Shown here: positions 45,132-57,853 of the stretch, piece by piece | Numbering within the stretch: position 1 is the stretch's first letter | How the letters are laid out: the number at the start of each line of letters is the position of its first letter | From: Zhengitettix transpicula | Taxonomy: Eukaryota; Arthropoda; Insecta; Orthoptera; Tetrigidae | DNA length: 64,000 nucleotides | Reading direction: 5' to 3' | NCBI GenBank assembly: GCA_037074705.1 | Contig: CM073596.1 | Span: 15,308,501-15,372,500, forward strand | The notes under the pieces: model-generated | What the model was told of the DNA's origin: nothing | Databases searched by the model: none | Seen by the model: only the letters and a program-made list of their open reading frames with translations | Position numbers and translations under genes: made by a program

Positions 45132-46150
45132 TAAAATAAAATAACTTATATAGAATATAAATGTCAACTAAGTTTAATATGTTAACTTTATGTAAATGCA
45201 TAGGTTAGTATAACCTAAAATACTAATAATTATATAAAAGTACTCAAGTCGAATGAATGTAAATGTGTAGTAGCTAAAGAGTCAAAATTTAAATAAATAA
45301 ATATTTCATCACCATTTAAACAAATTGAATTAAATGAAAGAATAGTTTTTCCAAAACCGATGGTAATTAAAAAATTATCTGGTAAACAATTTTAGTACCA
45401 AAAAGCAGGAATTAAATATTTACAAGAGAATTTCAAATACTTCAGTTAAATGGATTAAAATCTTACAACAGAGATATTCTAAATTATTTAAAAATAATAT
45501 TCCTTTTTTCTTTAATTACTTTACATTAATTTACACTAAGTTTTAAAAAAGGATCAAAATTTAAATTGAACCAACCGGGACTAATGTGCAAATATAATAA
45601 TTTGTTAAAATTATTTAAATAAAAAATTTAAATTTGAGTGGTCAATTTCTAAACTGTAAAATTAAATATTTCAAATTTTCGTATTTCATCTTAGTAAAAC
45701 AAATTTAGAATTAATCAATTGATACAAATTTCTTCAAGTAACGACGAAGTATTGTTACTTTAATTATGTTTCTTCAAATGCCATTCATTAATCAAAGATT
45801 TTAATTGATTGAGTAACTGAATGTCAACGTTTCAAATTAAATTTTTTTTCTGTACCGTCGTGTTGCCACCCTTCGTCGTCGGCTGATTCTGGAAACTGTG
45901 GGAGAAGGGCGCGAGTTTATAATTGCTACGGCTCCACGTTGTCAAGACAGTAGACAATTGCCCGGATCAGCTCTCTCTTGCCTCAATTCAAATAACTATC
46001 AAGCACTATAAAAATAGAATAAACACTTCATTCCCTAGCGTAATACTAATTATGTGACGCACACCGCCGCAAACTGTGTTCGTTAATTGCTGACAAAAAA
46101 AACCTCATTATTTGCAATGGTAGGGGGTTTGCACACGATTCACCAAAATC
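45132..46150. other. No gene recognised; AT-rich then GC-rising
   Basis: Very AT-rich to 45840. From there GC rises toward the CCAAT cluster, with a TATAAAAATAG motif at about 46008. Confidence 0.5.
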
Positions 46151-46245
46151 GTGCAACCAATAGGAGGCGGTGATTGGAATTCAAAATTCTAGCGCTTGCG
46201 TCTGATTGGTTGTGGCAGTCGCCGCATTGATAACCAATGGGCCGC
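46151..46245. promoter_or_regulatory. Cluster of four CCAAT boxes in a GC-rich patch
   Basis: CCAAT at 46157-46161 and 46234-46238, with ATTGG (reverse) at 46173-46177 and 46205-46209, all within 82 bp next to CpG-rich sequence (GGGCCGCCGTGATCGCGGCG). CCAAT clusters in both orientations are typical of NF-Y-dependent promoters. No gene is seen on either side, so the transcript is unknown. Confidence 0.4.
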
Positions 46246-47855
46246 CGTGATCGCGGCGTATTTGACTCAATTACGTGCTTGAACACATTTTGTTAGCATT
46301 TCGAATTAACCAAATTATTTGTCGACAAATTATGATTGCCATTATCCGTGTTACCTATCAAAATATTCGTCGTTAAATTCTAAAATGCCTAAATTGACAT
46401 TCTTAAAATATATATCAGTTTAACGAAAAAGCACAATTTATTATATAAGCTAAGAAATTGACATCAATAAGTTATGAGAGAGATAAATTATTTATAGTTT
46501 GATAGGGAGAGATCAATTATTTATATTTTGATGTGACGGTGTAGTAAATCCCAATCTAAAATTAATAACAATTAAATATTATAACCAATAAAATGATTAA
46601 TTCAGTAATGGTCATAATTGATATGGAAGCTAAGTTTTATTTTTGGCAATTGGCATTTTATTGCTTTAATATTTAATTGCTATAAATTTTAGACTTGGCT
46701 TTTCAACGATATAACATCTAACTGAAACTTATTAACTATTTATTTTTAAAGATCCTCTAACCGTTTGCTGTCATTGCCTGAAGTGATCCTAATTTTAGGA
46801 CGAAACGTCGTAAGTTATAAAATAAATTTTTATATGATGAAGTTGTAATCTTTCATTAACCATTATATTTTAGTCTTCATAATAATAAAATAAAATTTCT
46901 GCATCATAATTAAAAACACACTGACCTGAAAAATAAAAATTTCCGTCGTCTATTATAATTATTATAAATTAAAAATATAATTATAAAATCCTTGTCATTT
47001 TAAACAAAAATAATTAAAAGATCAGGATGGAATAAAAACTGGTACCCTCACTATGTAACCATCTTAGCTACTCGAGTCGCAAGTAAAAATTATTTAAAGA
47101 CAGCAAGGCGATATAATTAAATAAATATTTAATTTTCGTTGGGTAAATATATAAAATTATTACTAAGGCTAAAAGATTAGAATAAATTAATTTTATACAT
47201 GAGAAACAAGGATTCAACGATGTGGATTGAGTCATATATTTTATATTATAACTTAATTTACATAGGAATTTACCCGTATCAAATAATGAAGAAAAAAAAA
47301 CCAGAAAAACCATAGTATTAAAATTACAAGTTTACGTATGAATGCGATTATTTCATAAAAATTATATATACAGTGTATACTTATTGGCAAAGTGTCACAA
47401 AACGAATATATTTTTATTTAGTTACCTAATCCAACTGCTTTGCCCTAACCCGGGGGCAGAATTACAGCAACGTATACAGAAATAATACCAAAAAAAATAA
47501 AAATATATATTAAATTTCCCAATTTTTTCTACTTTCTATCAATAATTTAATTTACTAATTTGTTTAATTTTCATTTTAACATTGGTACATTTTTATGGCA
47601 GGTCAGCAGCAGTGATGCAATAAATAAATCACAAGAGTCATTAAGTAAGGGAATAAGCTGGGTTTGGTAGCATCACATCCTAAGCCCCCGCCCTTTCCCT
47701 CGTAAGCCACACTTAAAATACGTCAAATAGAAGGATATTTCAGTATATAAATTAATATGCAATAAATTGATTTAATTTTTAAAAGTGACGCTGAAATGAA
47801 GGAAAATCGTTTGCAAAATTACAAATATTTAAATAATTAAATTGGAAATATATAT
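46246..47855. other. No gene recognised; AT-rich
   Basis: A hammerhead-like remnant (CCTGAAGTGATCCTAATTTT then AGGACGAAACGTCG, 46777-46810) has an altered core. An 81-codon minus frame (47068-47313) reads like translated AT-rich DNA. Confidence 0.45.
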
Positions 47856-48485
47856 TGTAGTGAATAACGACCTTAAGTGGCCGCCCTTGTGTCCACCGCG
47901 GGCCTGAGGAGGCCTGAGTATGAATACATTAGGCGTGCACGTGTTTCTGCCTGAGAAGGCCAAAAGAAATCGTGGGTTCGCGTCCCTTTTTTTTGCATCA
48001 TTTGGGGGGGCGGAGTTCGAATAAATACTCCGAACCCGTGAGACGCAGGCAGACGGCAGACGGGGACGGAGACGCAGGGAAAAGCAGGGAGACGGAGAGA
48101 CAGAGAGACGCAAGAAGAGACGCAGGGAGACGGAGACGCAGAGGTTTTGAGGAACCACCATCGCGGGGAGGCCAAAGAAGGAGATCGTGTGCTGAAGCCA
48201 CAAGTAAAGTAAGCATCACAATATATGTAAAGTACATTCAAAAGTGGAATTCTTTCACACAGTGCGGAAATGGACTCTGTTTTTGAATAGCCACCAAACC
48301 GCCCACATTACTCTGTTGAGAAGGAGAGCTTTTTAATCAAGCCGGAGCTAATTTTAATTTTATGAAGACCAATGTATATCTGCTGGCGCCCAGCAATATT
48401 TTTTAATGTATTTTTGTATTTTTTGTAGTTTCAATGTAATAAAGTTTATTTTTTTATATTAAGTAATAAAAGGCAAATCATTACA
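47856..48485 (+). mobile_element. Short LTR-like unit with GGAGACGCAG iterations
   Basis: 630 bp from TGTAGTGAATAACGACC to AAATCATTACA, flanked on both sides by TA-rich sequence. AATAAATACTCC at about 48020 could be the TATA-like element; downstream GAGACGCAG recurs several times between 48038 and 48141. AATAAAG at 48439 is a possible poly-A signal. The overlapping frames on both strands (47829-48286) come from this purine/pyrimidine-biased stretch and are not genes. Confidence 0.65.
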
Positions 48486-48488
48486 ATA

Positions 48489-48536
<48 letters not shown>
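48486..48536. repeat. (TA)n tract after an LTR unit
   Basis: TA repeat with one TGTG interruption directly follows ATTACA. Confidence 0.95.
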
Positions 48537-48539
<3 letters not shown>

Positions 48540-50344
48540 TACGAAAATTATTGTATTATAATGGCTTTTTCTTCCTTATTTTGGAAAGTGAGGATGAAAT
48601 GATGGAAAATCCTATGCTAAAACATCAAAAATCGCGACACCAGCCCCAAAGTTGGTTCGAAACGTTGTCTCCGCTTATTATACTTTCTTCATGAGAGGTA
48701 CTTCTCTAAGTTAATTGTATCAATTATTTTGACGTTACTGGTTGATTTATTTATTTTAATCTGTTTTTGCTTTTCCCTCCATTCCGGATATCCCCTTATG
48801 GCTTGGAAAATCAAACATAGTAGCGCCTTCACTCTCCCTCTGTCAGTGTATTTCCCTCCTGGCAGAGGATCTCAATTAATTTTTATATTGTCCGTTATTA
48901 TAAATTAATTAATAAATATCGATCCTTCTTTGTCATTGTTATTAAAACTGTGAAAGTATTTCGTTTAATATATCTCTAACCGATTTTAGATCGTGTTTTT
49001 CCAGAAAAGGCTTACTTACTTTCAATGAGGTGACATTAGAAGGAAAATTATACTTTCTTAAACAAAGTTAAATTTATTACAAAAATATTTCACTTTTGTT
49101 TAGTGCTTAAAAAGGTAGTAGCATTACTTAATCATTTCCTTATTTTTCGGAACGGCCATCCGGTAAATTATTTGTGTATGGGGATGCTGTTAACGTTTCA
49201 TATTTTACGAGAATGTGCCTTCTCTGTATCTTCCTGGCTCAAACGGACCTTAATTTTGTTTAGAACCTTCCCTCCCTCCACGGCTCTACTGTAATTGTAC
49301 GGAAACAGATCTCTAACTGATAACTCGTATAAAAGTATATTACACTAAGCCCGACGCGTGCTGCCAGGACGTTGGAATGGGTTACCCTTCCTTCCTTCCT
49401 CGGAATGTTATTTCTACGGAATGGCTTCGCTTCCATCCAGAAGCAGCGAGATATAAGCCCCTGAGAAGAGGCAAGAGTTAGGGGGGTGGCGGGGGCGGAG
49501 GTCGGGGTGAGAGAGAGTTGGTGGGGGGGGGGAAGAGCAGAGAACGAACGAGCCTGTGGCTGTCGACATATATTTTTTAAGTCTCGCAAGCAGCGTATTA
49601 CCACCATTAGCACCGTAACTTTAACTAAATGCCCTCGCCATAAAGATTTAGCTGCGGACGGCAGTAATTGAATTTGGAAGGAGGTTTTGCGGTGGTCTGC
49701 AATCGCATTATCTTCTTGGGCACGGTGACAGGGCGAACGTCCTTTTAACACTGGCGAACTAAAATCTAAACATTATTACTAACTGATAGTTACAAAGCTG
49801 AAAAATTTTCTCAGATGAATATTTCATACAACTTAAAAACCCCTATCGCAAAATCAATTTCAGAAGTTGCTTAAAGTGCAAAACATTTCGTGGATGGTTT
49901 CAGAAAGATGTAAATCAGATACAAATTTGAACGAATCTTCAAAGAGTAAATTCAAGCGTTCGGAGATATTAATCTACTTCATGACGTTTGTATATGAATG
50001 TAGTACAGACCTTTGTTGCGTTATCTGAATTTAAGAGATGTGACTGAAAGGAAAAAAAGAAATAAAAACTATTGCTTGGCTTGTTGCAGTATTTCTCTGG
50101 TGATATAAACATTTTTACCTTAAAAGTAAAAATGTTTGTTTGAGAAATATATTAAGAATATCATGTGAATAATCTCAATACAGATAAATCCTAATATTAT
50201 AGCGAGGCGTGTATTATGTCTTGGCAAATACAGACAATAGAGCTATACAAAAAAAAATAAAACAGGCTAAAAACAACTACAATGGATTATTTAGTAGTTA
50301 CATTAAAATGTTTCAATTCATCAACAGCTTAATATTCGAATCAC
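48537..50344. other. No gene recognised; GC-rich island at 49350-49750
   Basis: The island contains G-rich runs near 49480-49545 and a 163-codon minus frame (49260-49751) overlapped by a plus frame; no motif. The rest is AT-rich. Confidence 0.4.
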
Positions 50345-50384
50345 ACACGACGTTTCTTTCCTCATTTCGGAAATCTTCAGGAGT
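50345..50384 (-). ncRNA. Hammerhead ribozyme remnant (HHR-13)
   Basis: Minus strand: CTGAAGA (50374-50380), helix II TTTCC with GGAAA (five perfect pairs), GAAACGTC (50349-50356), GTGTG. The stem I 5' strand (ACTC) no longer pairs. A more decayed copy recurs near 50850-50870 through the local tandem duplication. Confidence 0.6.
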
Positions 50385-50474
50385 TTAACATCCGTATCAC
50401 GTATAATTTAAAATTTATTCTACAAAGCAATTATCTTGACCATATTTCATTATTTATAGTTTGTGTTTCAATAG

Positions 50475-51409
50475 TTAACCCTTTAGTGCATGATTTTTTA
50501 AACCAAATTTTTTAATATGTATTTCCGTGAATACAAAAGGGAAAAAAATAACCAAAAAATATCAGACGTGACCAAAGACAATTTGGCTCATGATGAAGCA
50601 GAAATTCAACATAAATATAATTAGGTCTGAATTATCAATAATTCACATTAATTGGATAATTATTTTAGTGCGATTAGAATTGTCTGAGAATGACGCTTAA
50701 CTTTTATTTCTTGAAAAGAACTAAATAAAAATATATTAAGTTGAACGACGGTTACAAAAATCTGTCCTGAGTGGTTGACTGACAGAAAGCTAGGACGGGC
50801 ATATTTTAACCTGACCATGGATGTTTAAAATTTCACATTTCCATAATTCATTATTTCCGACATCTTCAGGAGTATAATTTACACTTTATTCGACAAAATA
50901 ATACTTGTCTGTATTTAATTATTATATATTTTGTGGTTGAATGCTTAACCCTTAAGTGCATTTTTTAAAAACAAATTTTTAAAGATGTATTTTTTTGCAT
51001 ACAAAACGAGGAAAAAATAACCCAAAAAAAATATCTGACGTGACCAAACACAGTTTGGCTCATGAAGTTGCACAAATTCAACATAAATATAATTAGACCT
51101 GATTTATCAATAATTCACATTAGTTGTATATTATTTTAGTGCAATTAGCGTACCCTGGAAAATACGCTTAAATTTTCTTGCTTAAAAAAAAATTAAAAAA
51201 CCAGAAAATAAAATTTTTTAAGTTGACTGGCGGGTAGAAAAATATGTTCTGAGGGGTTGCCTGACAGAACGTTCGGACGGGCATAGTTTTAACCTGTCCA
51301 CAGATGTCCCAAATTTTCACATTTTCATAACGGCATATTGTTTCATTCCTTCATCACAGAAACCAGTCTGGGATGATACTAAATGCTACTCTGCGCACTA
51401 AAGGGTTAA
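50475..51409. mobile_element. piggyBac-type non-autonomous element with internal tandem duplication
   Basis: TTAA (50475-50478) precedes CCCTTTAGTGC. At the other end GCACTAAAGGG is followed by TTAA (51406-51409). TTAA duplications and CCC-starting short inverted repeats are the signature of piggyBac-like elements. Inside, about 470 bp is repeated in tandem: CTTAACCCTTAAGTGCA at 50944, with shared blocks GACGTGACCAAA, TTTGGCTCATGA and ATTCAACATAAATATAATTA. The duplicated unit also includes the flanking hammerhead remnant, so the duplication happened after insertion. No transposase. Confidence 0.75.
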
Positions 51410-51410
51410 G

Positions 51411-52884
51411 AGTTGCGTAAAACTTCTTCTGCAATTGTTGATCTCATCTGGGATATACTTTGTAGTAGAAACGTTGTCTTGTATTTGAATTCCAATCACT
51501 ATTGAGAATTACTCTTCAACAGACATAAATATATAATTTTCTTATTATTTCACTGTAGATCACATTGGCTCAACTACGACCACAACTACAGCTCTCGGTA
51601 AGAAGAGTAATTGATCGAGACAGAGACAGTATCAACACTGAAGGATTCCTTTGAGGCAGCTTTACGTACATTCTCAGTTTGTCCAGCCTGATTTTGTACA
51701 CGTGAAACAGCAGGTATAAATTAGTTCTCTAAGCGAGAAGAAATAGTCGTAATGCTGCGTGTGGACAGTTCTGCCCGGGAGACGCATCCGTGAGTAAAGT
51801 CGCGGACAGAGCGGAGCAACGAGGGACAACGATAGAATAGAGATGATTATCCAATGAAGTCTAGGCGTAGTGTCCTTAAACCAATCCCAAGTACGTCAAG
51901 CTTCTGATGACGGAAAATACAACGCAAAGTCTGCGTCTGCTTTCATACAGATTTTATCCCCCTTCGGCGTCACTCTGCAGCATTACCTCGACGATTACTT
52001 AATGCGTGGTATTATATTTTTTTAAAAAAATCAGGAAATTTCTCAGTGAAATATTTGCCCGGTTAACGCCTGTTCCCTCCAGCGCTTGTCGGAACCGGAG
52101 CTGACGTGTTTCCGGCAGGATGCAGTTGTCACATCCGGGACATGCGGCTCACGCTACTGACATCCCAGAAGAGACGACAGGCCAAGGGATTTCGCAAATT
52201 ATTATCTGCCTTTCCTCGCCAGGGATCCTGCTGTTTCAACTCGGCACTTTTAATCTACCGTAATTAATGGATGTTTAATGAGTTAGAGTGCACATGAAAG
52301 TCAAAAACAGCATTACATTCCCATCTACCGCCCCAGAAAAAGGTTAATCCATAAACGCCACTAGGCGAGTGCACTAAAACGTTTGTTGCGTAACTTATTT
52401 ACTAAATTTAAACTATAATTATCACGGCTGTTATTTATGTTATAATATATGTACCTATATATATAAGAATTGTTATTAAAAATTAACAATTCACTTATGT
52501 CAATACACTGACGATAATAAGTTAATTTTACTAAATTATAAAATACTTGAAACCCCCTCCCCCTTTTTCGAATACCTGAATAACAATTTATAGATTGTTG
52601 TACACTTATAAAGAAGAAGTACAAATATGGAAATTCATTAAAATCTGGACGGGCGTTTTTTTTTATTTTCTCCCCTCACAGAGACCGACTAGGAGTGCCC
52701 GATACTGTTCTATTTATATAAATCTAGACTGAAAAATCCTTTATCAAGTCCCACGTGCAAAAGACTACTTTGTGAATTAGACTCTAAGGAAATAATCCAA
52801 GAAAGGGGACGCACTGAATACTAGGAAATGCATTTGCAGGTAATGAATAAACTAAAGTTATTCAGTGGTATGTAAAATAGATTC
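51411..52884. other. No gene recognised; GC-richer block at 51560-52330
   Basis: The block is not repeated in the window and shows no long frame. It is probably host single-copy sequence. Confidence 0.4.
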
Positions 52885-53155
52885 TCAAGTAGATAACTGG
52901 CAACCTGAAGTTTTTCCAGGGTTTTCCCCTGAATAACTTTTCGGTGAATTTTCAGGTAGGATACTTAGAAGTACAGCCCAGGGGTGCTCGTAAACCCTTG
53001 GCTAACTTGCTCTACCTTTCCGCATCCCCTAATTTATCCTACACACAGACTCATTATAGCCCATGGCTACCTTGATCTACCCTTCCGCATCTCCCTTTCG
53101 AATCCCATCATATGCTACTAAAGGGGAGAGGACACCACGTGCATTACAATCACCA
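52885..53155 (+). mobile_element. Family D retroposon, diverged 3' part
   Basis: CCAGGGTTTTCCCCTGAATA, GTAGGATACTTAGAAGTACA, CTTGGCTAACTTGCTCTACC and a second, partly repeated GGCTACCTTGATCTACCCTT block before CACCACGTGCATTAC. It is more diverged than the others and lacks the A tail. Confidence 0.6.
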
Positions 53156-53954
53156 AATATAAAGAATGGAGCGACACAAATGAAGATAATCCAAGGAAAT
53201 GCTCGAATTATGGGTCAGGGTTGACAATATTAATTAAATCCATTATCACACTCCCAAAATATAGTAATAATAAATATATACACTATAGATAATAGTAAAC
53301 TGTGTTAATTCGTATTGTTAGTAATAATAACTATAATTTACCTACATTATTATACATTAATTTTCTGATCCATTATTGCTATAATACAAATACAATTCTT
53401 TATAAATAAAAGCCATTCCTTAAAGGAAGTCACATAATGGACAAAGGTACTAAATTTTTTTTAATCATTGCCAGTTTCCACGTTTCGAGAAACACGTATA
53501 AAATATAGCAAAAATATATTTCAAGTGATATTACTTCTAGTCTCAGAAAACGCACTAACATTTACCAACAAAATGAAGCAAAAGTATTTTCATATAACAT
53601 GTACTTGTTGAACGTTAACGATCGCTTCCGAAAACAACTTTGGATCCTCTTTAATTATATATTCAACCGTCCTATGCAACAAACAGGGGTGAACTTTATG
53701 TTTCAGTTAAAATAAAAATTATCCGGGTAACATTCAATATTCTTAATCTAACACGTACTTTGTTCAAAACCACTGATTTTATCCCATTTCCTATCAAGAT
53801 GTATATATTAAAATAAAAATTAAGTCTTGGAAAATGCAAGATAATAATGACGGTTAAGTGAGAAAGGATGATGATGATCGAGACCTCTTTGTAAACATAA
53901 ATCAAATTTAAATGTTTACTTTTCGGAACTATGTACTGTATAAATGAATATTAA
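53156..53954. other. No gene recognised; AT-rich
   Basis: Nothing recognised. Confidence 0.5.
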
Positions 53955-54740
53955 TTCATCTATATAATAAAGAAGTATGTGTGTTTTTATGTATGTATAT
54001 ATTGAAGTTAATTTCTATACAAATTTAAACGCGTGGACAGATTGTACCAAAACTGGTACACATATTCTTAAAAACACGAGAATCGGTGCTGTTGTGGTGA
54101 GAAATCGTTAGCACAAAGGAATAATGAATTATAATTGAGAAATGTGATTATTTAGTGTTAAATTACTGTGCGCCAAGGATACCATGACGCCACGCGAGAG
54201 AGAGACGTTACTACGCGACGAACAAAGTAATTAGTTCCTTTTTCCGTAATGAAATCAAGCAGAAATATTTAAATGGAATAAAAAGTATAATTTTATCCAG
54301 TAATACACCACCGAATTATAATAAAAAACATTACGAAATACTTTACGATCCTTGCGGACAATGTAAGTTAATTTTCGTGCAATATTAGTGACACCAATAT
54401 GGCGACCATATGTTTACATTGTGAATCTAGCTAACAATTTCTTAAATTTAATCTTTCGTAACTTCTTAAGATTCAGGGACAATTATATCTTGCAATACTC
54501 AAGGAGAATATTTAAGTATTCTATTCATAAAGGAATTCGGTGGAGGAATAAATTTTAATGTATTTTATAGTTGTTCAAGTAATGCACTATCGGTCGGAGT
54601 ATGTACGGAACTGGGAACAGTGAGATTTAGGTTGAATTACCGCTTGACTAAAAATTAATATAGAATTAAATAGTTTTTCGGCTTTTATATAAATAAGTAC
54701 ACGGGCTACGCCGGCAACCAAGTAGGCGTAAATAAATCGG
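53955..54740 (+). repeat. Family C interspersed repeat, copy 2
   Basis: Aligns in ordered blocks with 17655-18125 and extends further at the 3' side to TACACGGGCTACGCCGGCAA then CC. This GC-rich terminus resembles in design the family B terminus (CCGGCGTTGCCCGG). The middle 54190-54400 is not in copy 1. Confidence 0.65.
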
Positions 54741-55708
54741 TATGTCAGATTAAAGCTTTCGTATTTTTCTCTGATATCAGTCGTAATCAACACACACGGA
54801 GGAGGAATCTAATAAAGAGACTGTACGAATCAAGTGGTACAAGAAAAATTCAGGAAAGGGGTCTAATTACTCGTGTGTGGATATTAGTCATAAGACTCAC
54901 ACTATAGTACAGTAAAACAACTGTATTGATATGGAGTCGTTTGTGTACATTTGTAGGTGCTGTTCTACAATGACCCCCACATGATTGATGAGTAAGAGCA
55001 AGATGAAGAGTTACATCACCAGCAGCAGCATTGCAGCTCAGGAATGCAGCTCCTCGCTTGTCGTCGCTCATTTCTAGAGTTGGGGATTTATTGACGCACG
55101 AGTCACGATGGCAGGCAGTGTACCAGAGCATTTACTTTGAGAAAGGAGCAGCGCCCCGAAGCAGTATAAAGGAACAGGAATTTCTGCGAACAATAAACAC
55201 CAAACAGCATACAGCGCCAAAAGGGCAGGGTCGTCTCCCCAAGACTTTCTAAACTTGGCCGAATCTAGACGGAAATGAAAGTCCCCGATATACGCTCCCT
55301 ACGGGATATCAGAAAAAAATTCTGGAAAGACTCGGAGAGGAATGAAGATCATTCCATCGAAGGAGTTTAGTTAAATGATTATAATATGAAAAATTCTGTA
55401 TTAAAATTACGTACCTATAATATAGTCACGTTCGTGGATTCCTAATTCTGATAGTATAACGAATGTAATTTACAAAATATTTTTTGTAATATTAAAAATT
55501 TGCAGTTGTAACGCAAAACGATCTCACCTAGGGATTTTCTGTTTATTTCAAGATACCAAAACAATTAATTTCCTAACAATCGAGGCACTATATAAAAATA
55601 TATTTTATATTAACCCCCTCTCACCGCATCCCAAGGTTATTCTGGACTCAAACTGAAAAAAGAGTATTACTATTAACTTAACTTAACTTTAAAAAAACCA
55701 ATATATAT
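54741..55708. other. No gene recognised
   Basis: A GC-richer patch (54930-55260) has a 93-codon minus and a 73-codon plus frame, no motif. Confidence 0.4.
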
Positions 55709-56585
55709 TGTAATGCCAATTAGTTAGGCCATTAATTGTTGGACATAAAATTTGAATTGTTTGAGAAATCCATTATAGCGGTCTGATCGAACAAAGCGAC
55801 AATGGAAAAGCGAGCTGACTTGCTTTGTCGAAAAGTCAAAAATGGCGTATGCGCGCTAAAGCTCGAGAGCACTAGGAGTCAGTTGGTGGCGAGACATTTC
55901 AGAGGACGGAACAAATAATACTAGAGCAGAGACTAGCCGTCGTTAATGTATTATTAAACAAAGTTGTGAATTTAAAGCAGTTTACGTCTATAGCCAGCCA
56001 GAAAAGAAAGTTAGCAGTTTATGTCTATAGCCAGCCAGGAAAGGAAGAGCTACGTTGCAGTTAAAGTCCAAAGCGGTAATAGTGTAAAATCTGTGAGTCG
56101 ATGTTTAGAATCAGTGTATAATTTTGCAGTAGTGTACTTCCGAAACCAAAAAGAATGCTGGTACCAGCTACGTAAGTAACAAAACCAAAACTAATGATTA
56201 ATTGTAAACTTTAATTAAAGGATAAAGTCAGATTTCGTCCTCTTTGAATTGTTAATCAGAGTTAATTTCTTTAATTTTAATTTCTTTCTATCGACATATT
56301 GTTTAGGTAAATTGGGAACTGGTTGTTAATAAGATTTTTAAATCAATTTGTTGTGTCCATTATCAAACCCAGTGAAGGCCCTGAGAGAGAGAAAGATCTC
56401 AAATTTTGTTTTATTATCTTTAATGCCACAAAATAAAATAAATTTTATGTTTGTAAATTTTTTATTATTATTTTATTTAATTAACGCCTTCCATTTAATT
56501 ATTACCCAAATGGTGCTTCACGTGAGGTAAATTCTTCAAATTCTCTAAATATAATTTTAATAAAGGGAACTTATTGTTTCTTACA
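55709..56585 (+). mobile_element. LTR-like unit, family A, plus strand
   Basis: 877 bp from TGTAATGCCAATTAGTTAGG to TTGTTTCTTACA. Candidate initiator GTCAGTTGGTGGCGAGAC near 55887. GCTGGTACCAGCTAC then GTAAGT (56172); CCCAG ends 56372 (201 nt), then TGAAGGCCCTGAGAGA. TGGTGCTTCACGTGAGGT (56511-56528) is the primer-site fossil, 57 bp before the end. Relative to 27298-28391 it lacks about 200 bp upstream of the donor. Confidence 0.75.
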
Positions 56586-57050
56586 ATATAAATATTAATA
56601 TCCGTCGTTTTCGCATGTTTTTTTTTACATAAATCGTTGCAAATTCTTTTATGTCCAGTTACACATTTCATTTTACCTATAGACACAAATAATAGCAGAA
56701 ATAACTGTTATTATTTTTGTCCTTATTCTAAACACAAGATTCATCGTTGACATAATTATTTCGTGAGTTTTTCTTAGAAAGTTTCCTTTGTAGTACTTTT
56801 TTTTCGATTCGATTACCTTGAGTTATTATTTTAAGAATATGTTTTAAATTTATTTATCTTTAATCTCTATATTGGTCTCACGTGCATTCAATAAAAATAA
56901 ATAAATAAAATTAAAAATAAAACCTAAATGTCGGTACTGCGACAAATTCAATCATTTAAAGATAATATGTCTACAGGGTAGCTCCATAATGTAAATATAG
57001 ATAACTGTAAACTCTCATCTTTACGTCAAGTTCTTTACACATACACACAG

Positions 57051-57081
57051 ATATATACATATATATATATATATACATATA

Positions 57082-57118
<37 letters not shown>
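57051..57118. repeat. (TA)n microsatellite
   Basis: Interrupted TA tract ending at the LTR-unit end TGTAATAAACAATTT (57119). Longer than its counterpart at 26797-26834. Confidence 0.95.
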
Positions 57119-57121
<3 letters not shown>

Positions 57122-57590
57122 AATAAACAATTTAAAGAAATTATGCCAAAAACTCTAATGGTAGATTAATAATACCATCACGATGTAGATAACTAATGGG
57201 ATAAATAAATTATTTATTTATAAATGAATTTAAACAATTAACTTTTACAGATAAAACTTTGTAAGTTTGTTTTCCGTACATAAGCTTTTAACTAAACTCC
57301 ACAGATTTTATTGAAATTATTATTTCTTCAGATCGTCTAATTGGAACTCTAATAGTTACAGTAATTTTCAATTATCATCAAATAAAATGTTTAAAAAATA
57401 ATGATTAAATTTCCGGCCAACTGACCACCGGACCAACATTCGTTCTAGAGCTTTTTCGTCCTACATGTACCAGCCGACTTTACTTTACTGTCCTGGATAT
57501 TAATGAAAATTGACTAAATTGTTTTTACAGTTCTGAATATTAATGCAGCCTCTCCACTTTTCCGTTTCACTTAATACCTTAGGCTGAATG
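57119..57590 (-). mobile_element. LTR-unit 3' fragment, minus strand
   Basis: Minus-strand end AAATTGTTTATTACA at 57119; the unit is cut at 57590, the boundary of the duplicated segment. Confidence 0.6.
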
Positions 57591-57784
57591 CGACCATCGT
57601 CTGCTAGCCTTTGTTACGAACTGTCCATGACCAGCATCCGCAATACCCAGCTTCATATAACTGTTTCGTCACGCCGCCGACAACAATAGAGGCTGGAAAT
57701 ATTCCATCTCCGTACTCTTGCGCCACGCTGACTTATACAATGATATGGCCTCAATATTATGCCACCAATACAAATATTAAAAAA

Positions 57785-57819
57785 ATATATAAAAAACTTT
57801 CATTACACATTAATTGTCA

Positions 57820-57853
<34 letters not shown>

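Larger units (their letters stand above)
55709..57590 (+). repeat. Inverted partner of 26331-28391
   Basis: LTR unit, AT-rich block, (TA)n and an LTR-unit 3' end (minus, 57119-57590) in the mirror order of 26331-28391. The shared part ends at CACTTAATACCTTA (57590). Confidence 0.85.

Noticed and set aside
46777..46812. Hammerhead-like CTGAAG...GGACGAAACGTCG
   Set aside because: The core reads CTGAAGTGA instead of CTGANGA, so the motif is not met; only a remnant at best.
48040..48145. Zinc-finger or arginine-rich protein suggested by RRRQTADGDGDAG-like translation
   Set aside because: It is the translation of the iterated GAGACGCAG DNA motif within an LTR-like unit.
47829..48286. Several overlapping frames of 79-124 codons on both strands
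   Set aside because: They follow a purine/pyrimidine-biased iterated stretch inside an LTR-like unit; all frames being open together reflects lack of stop codons, not coding.
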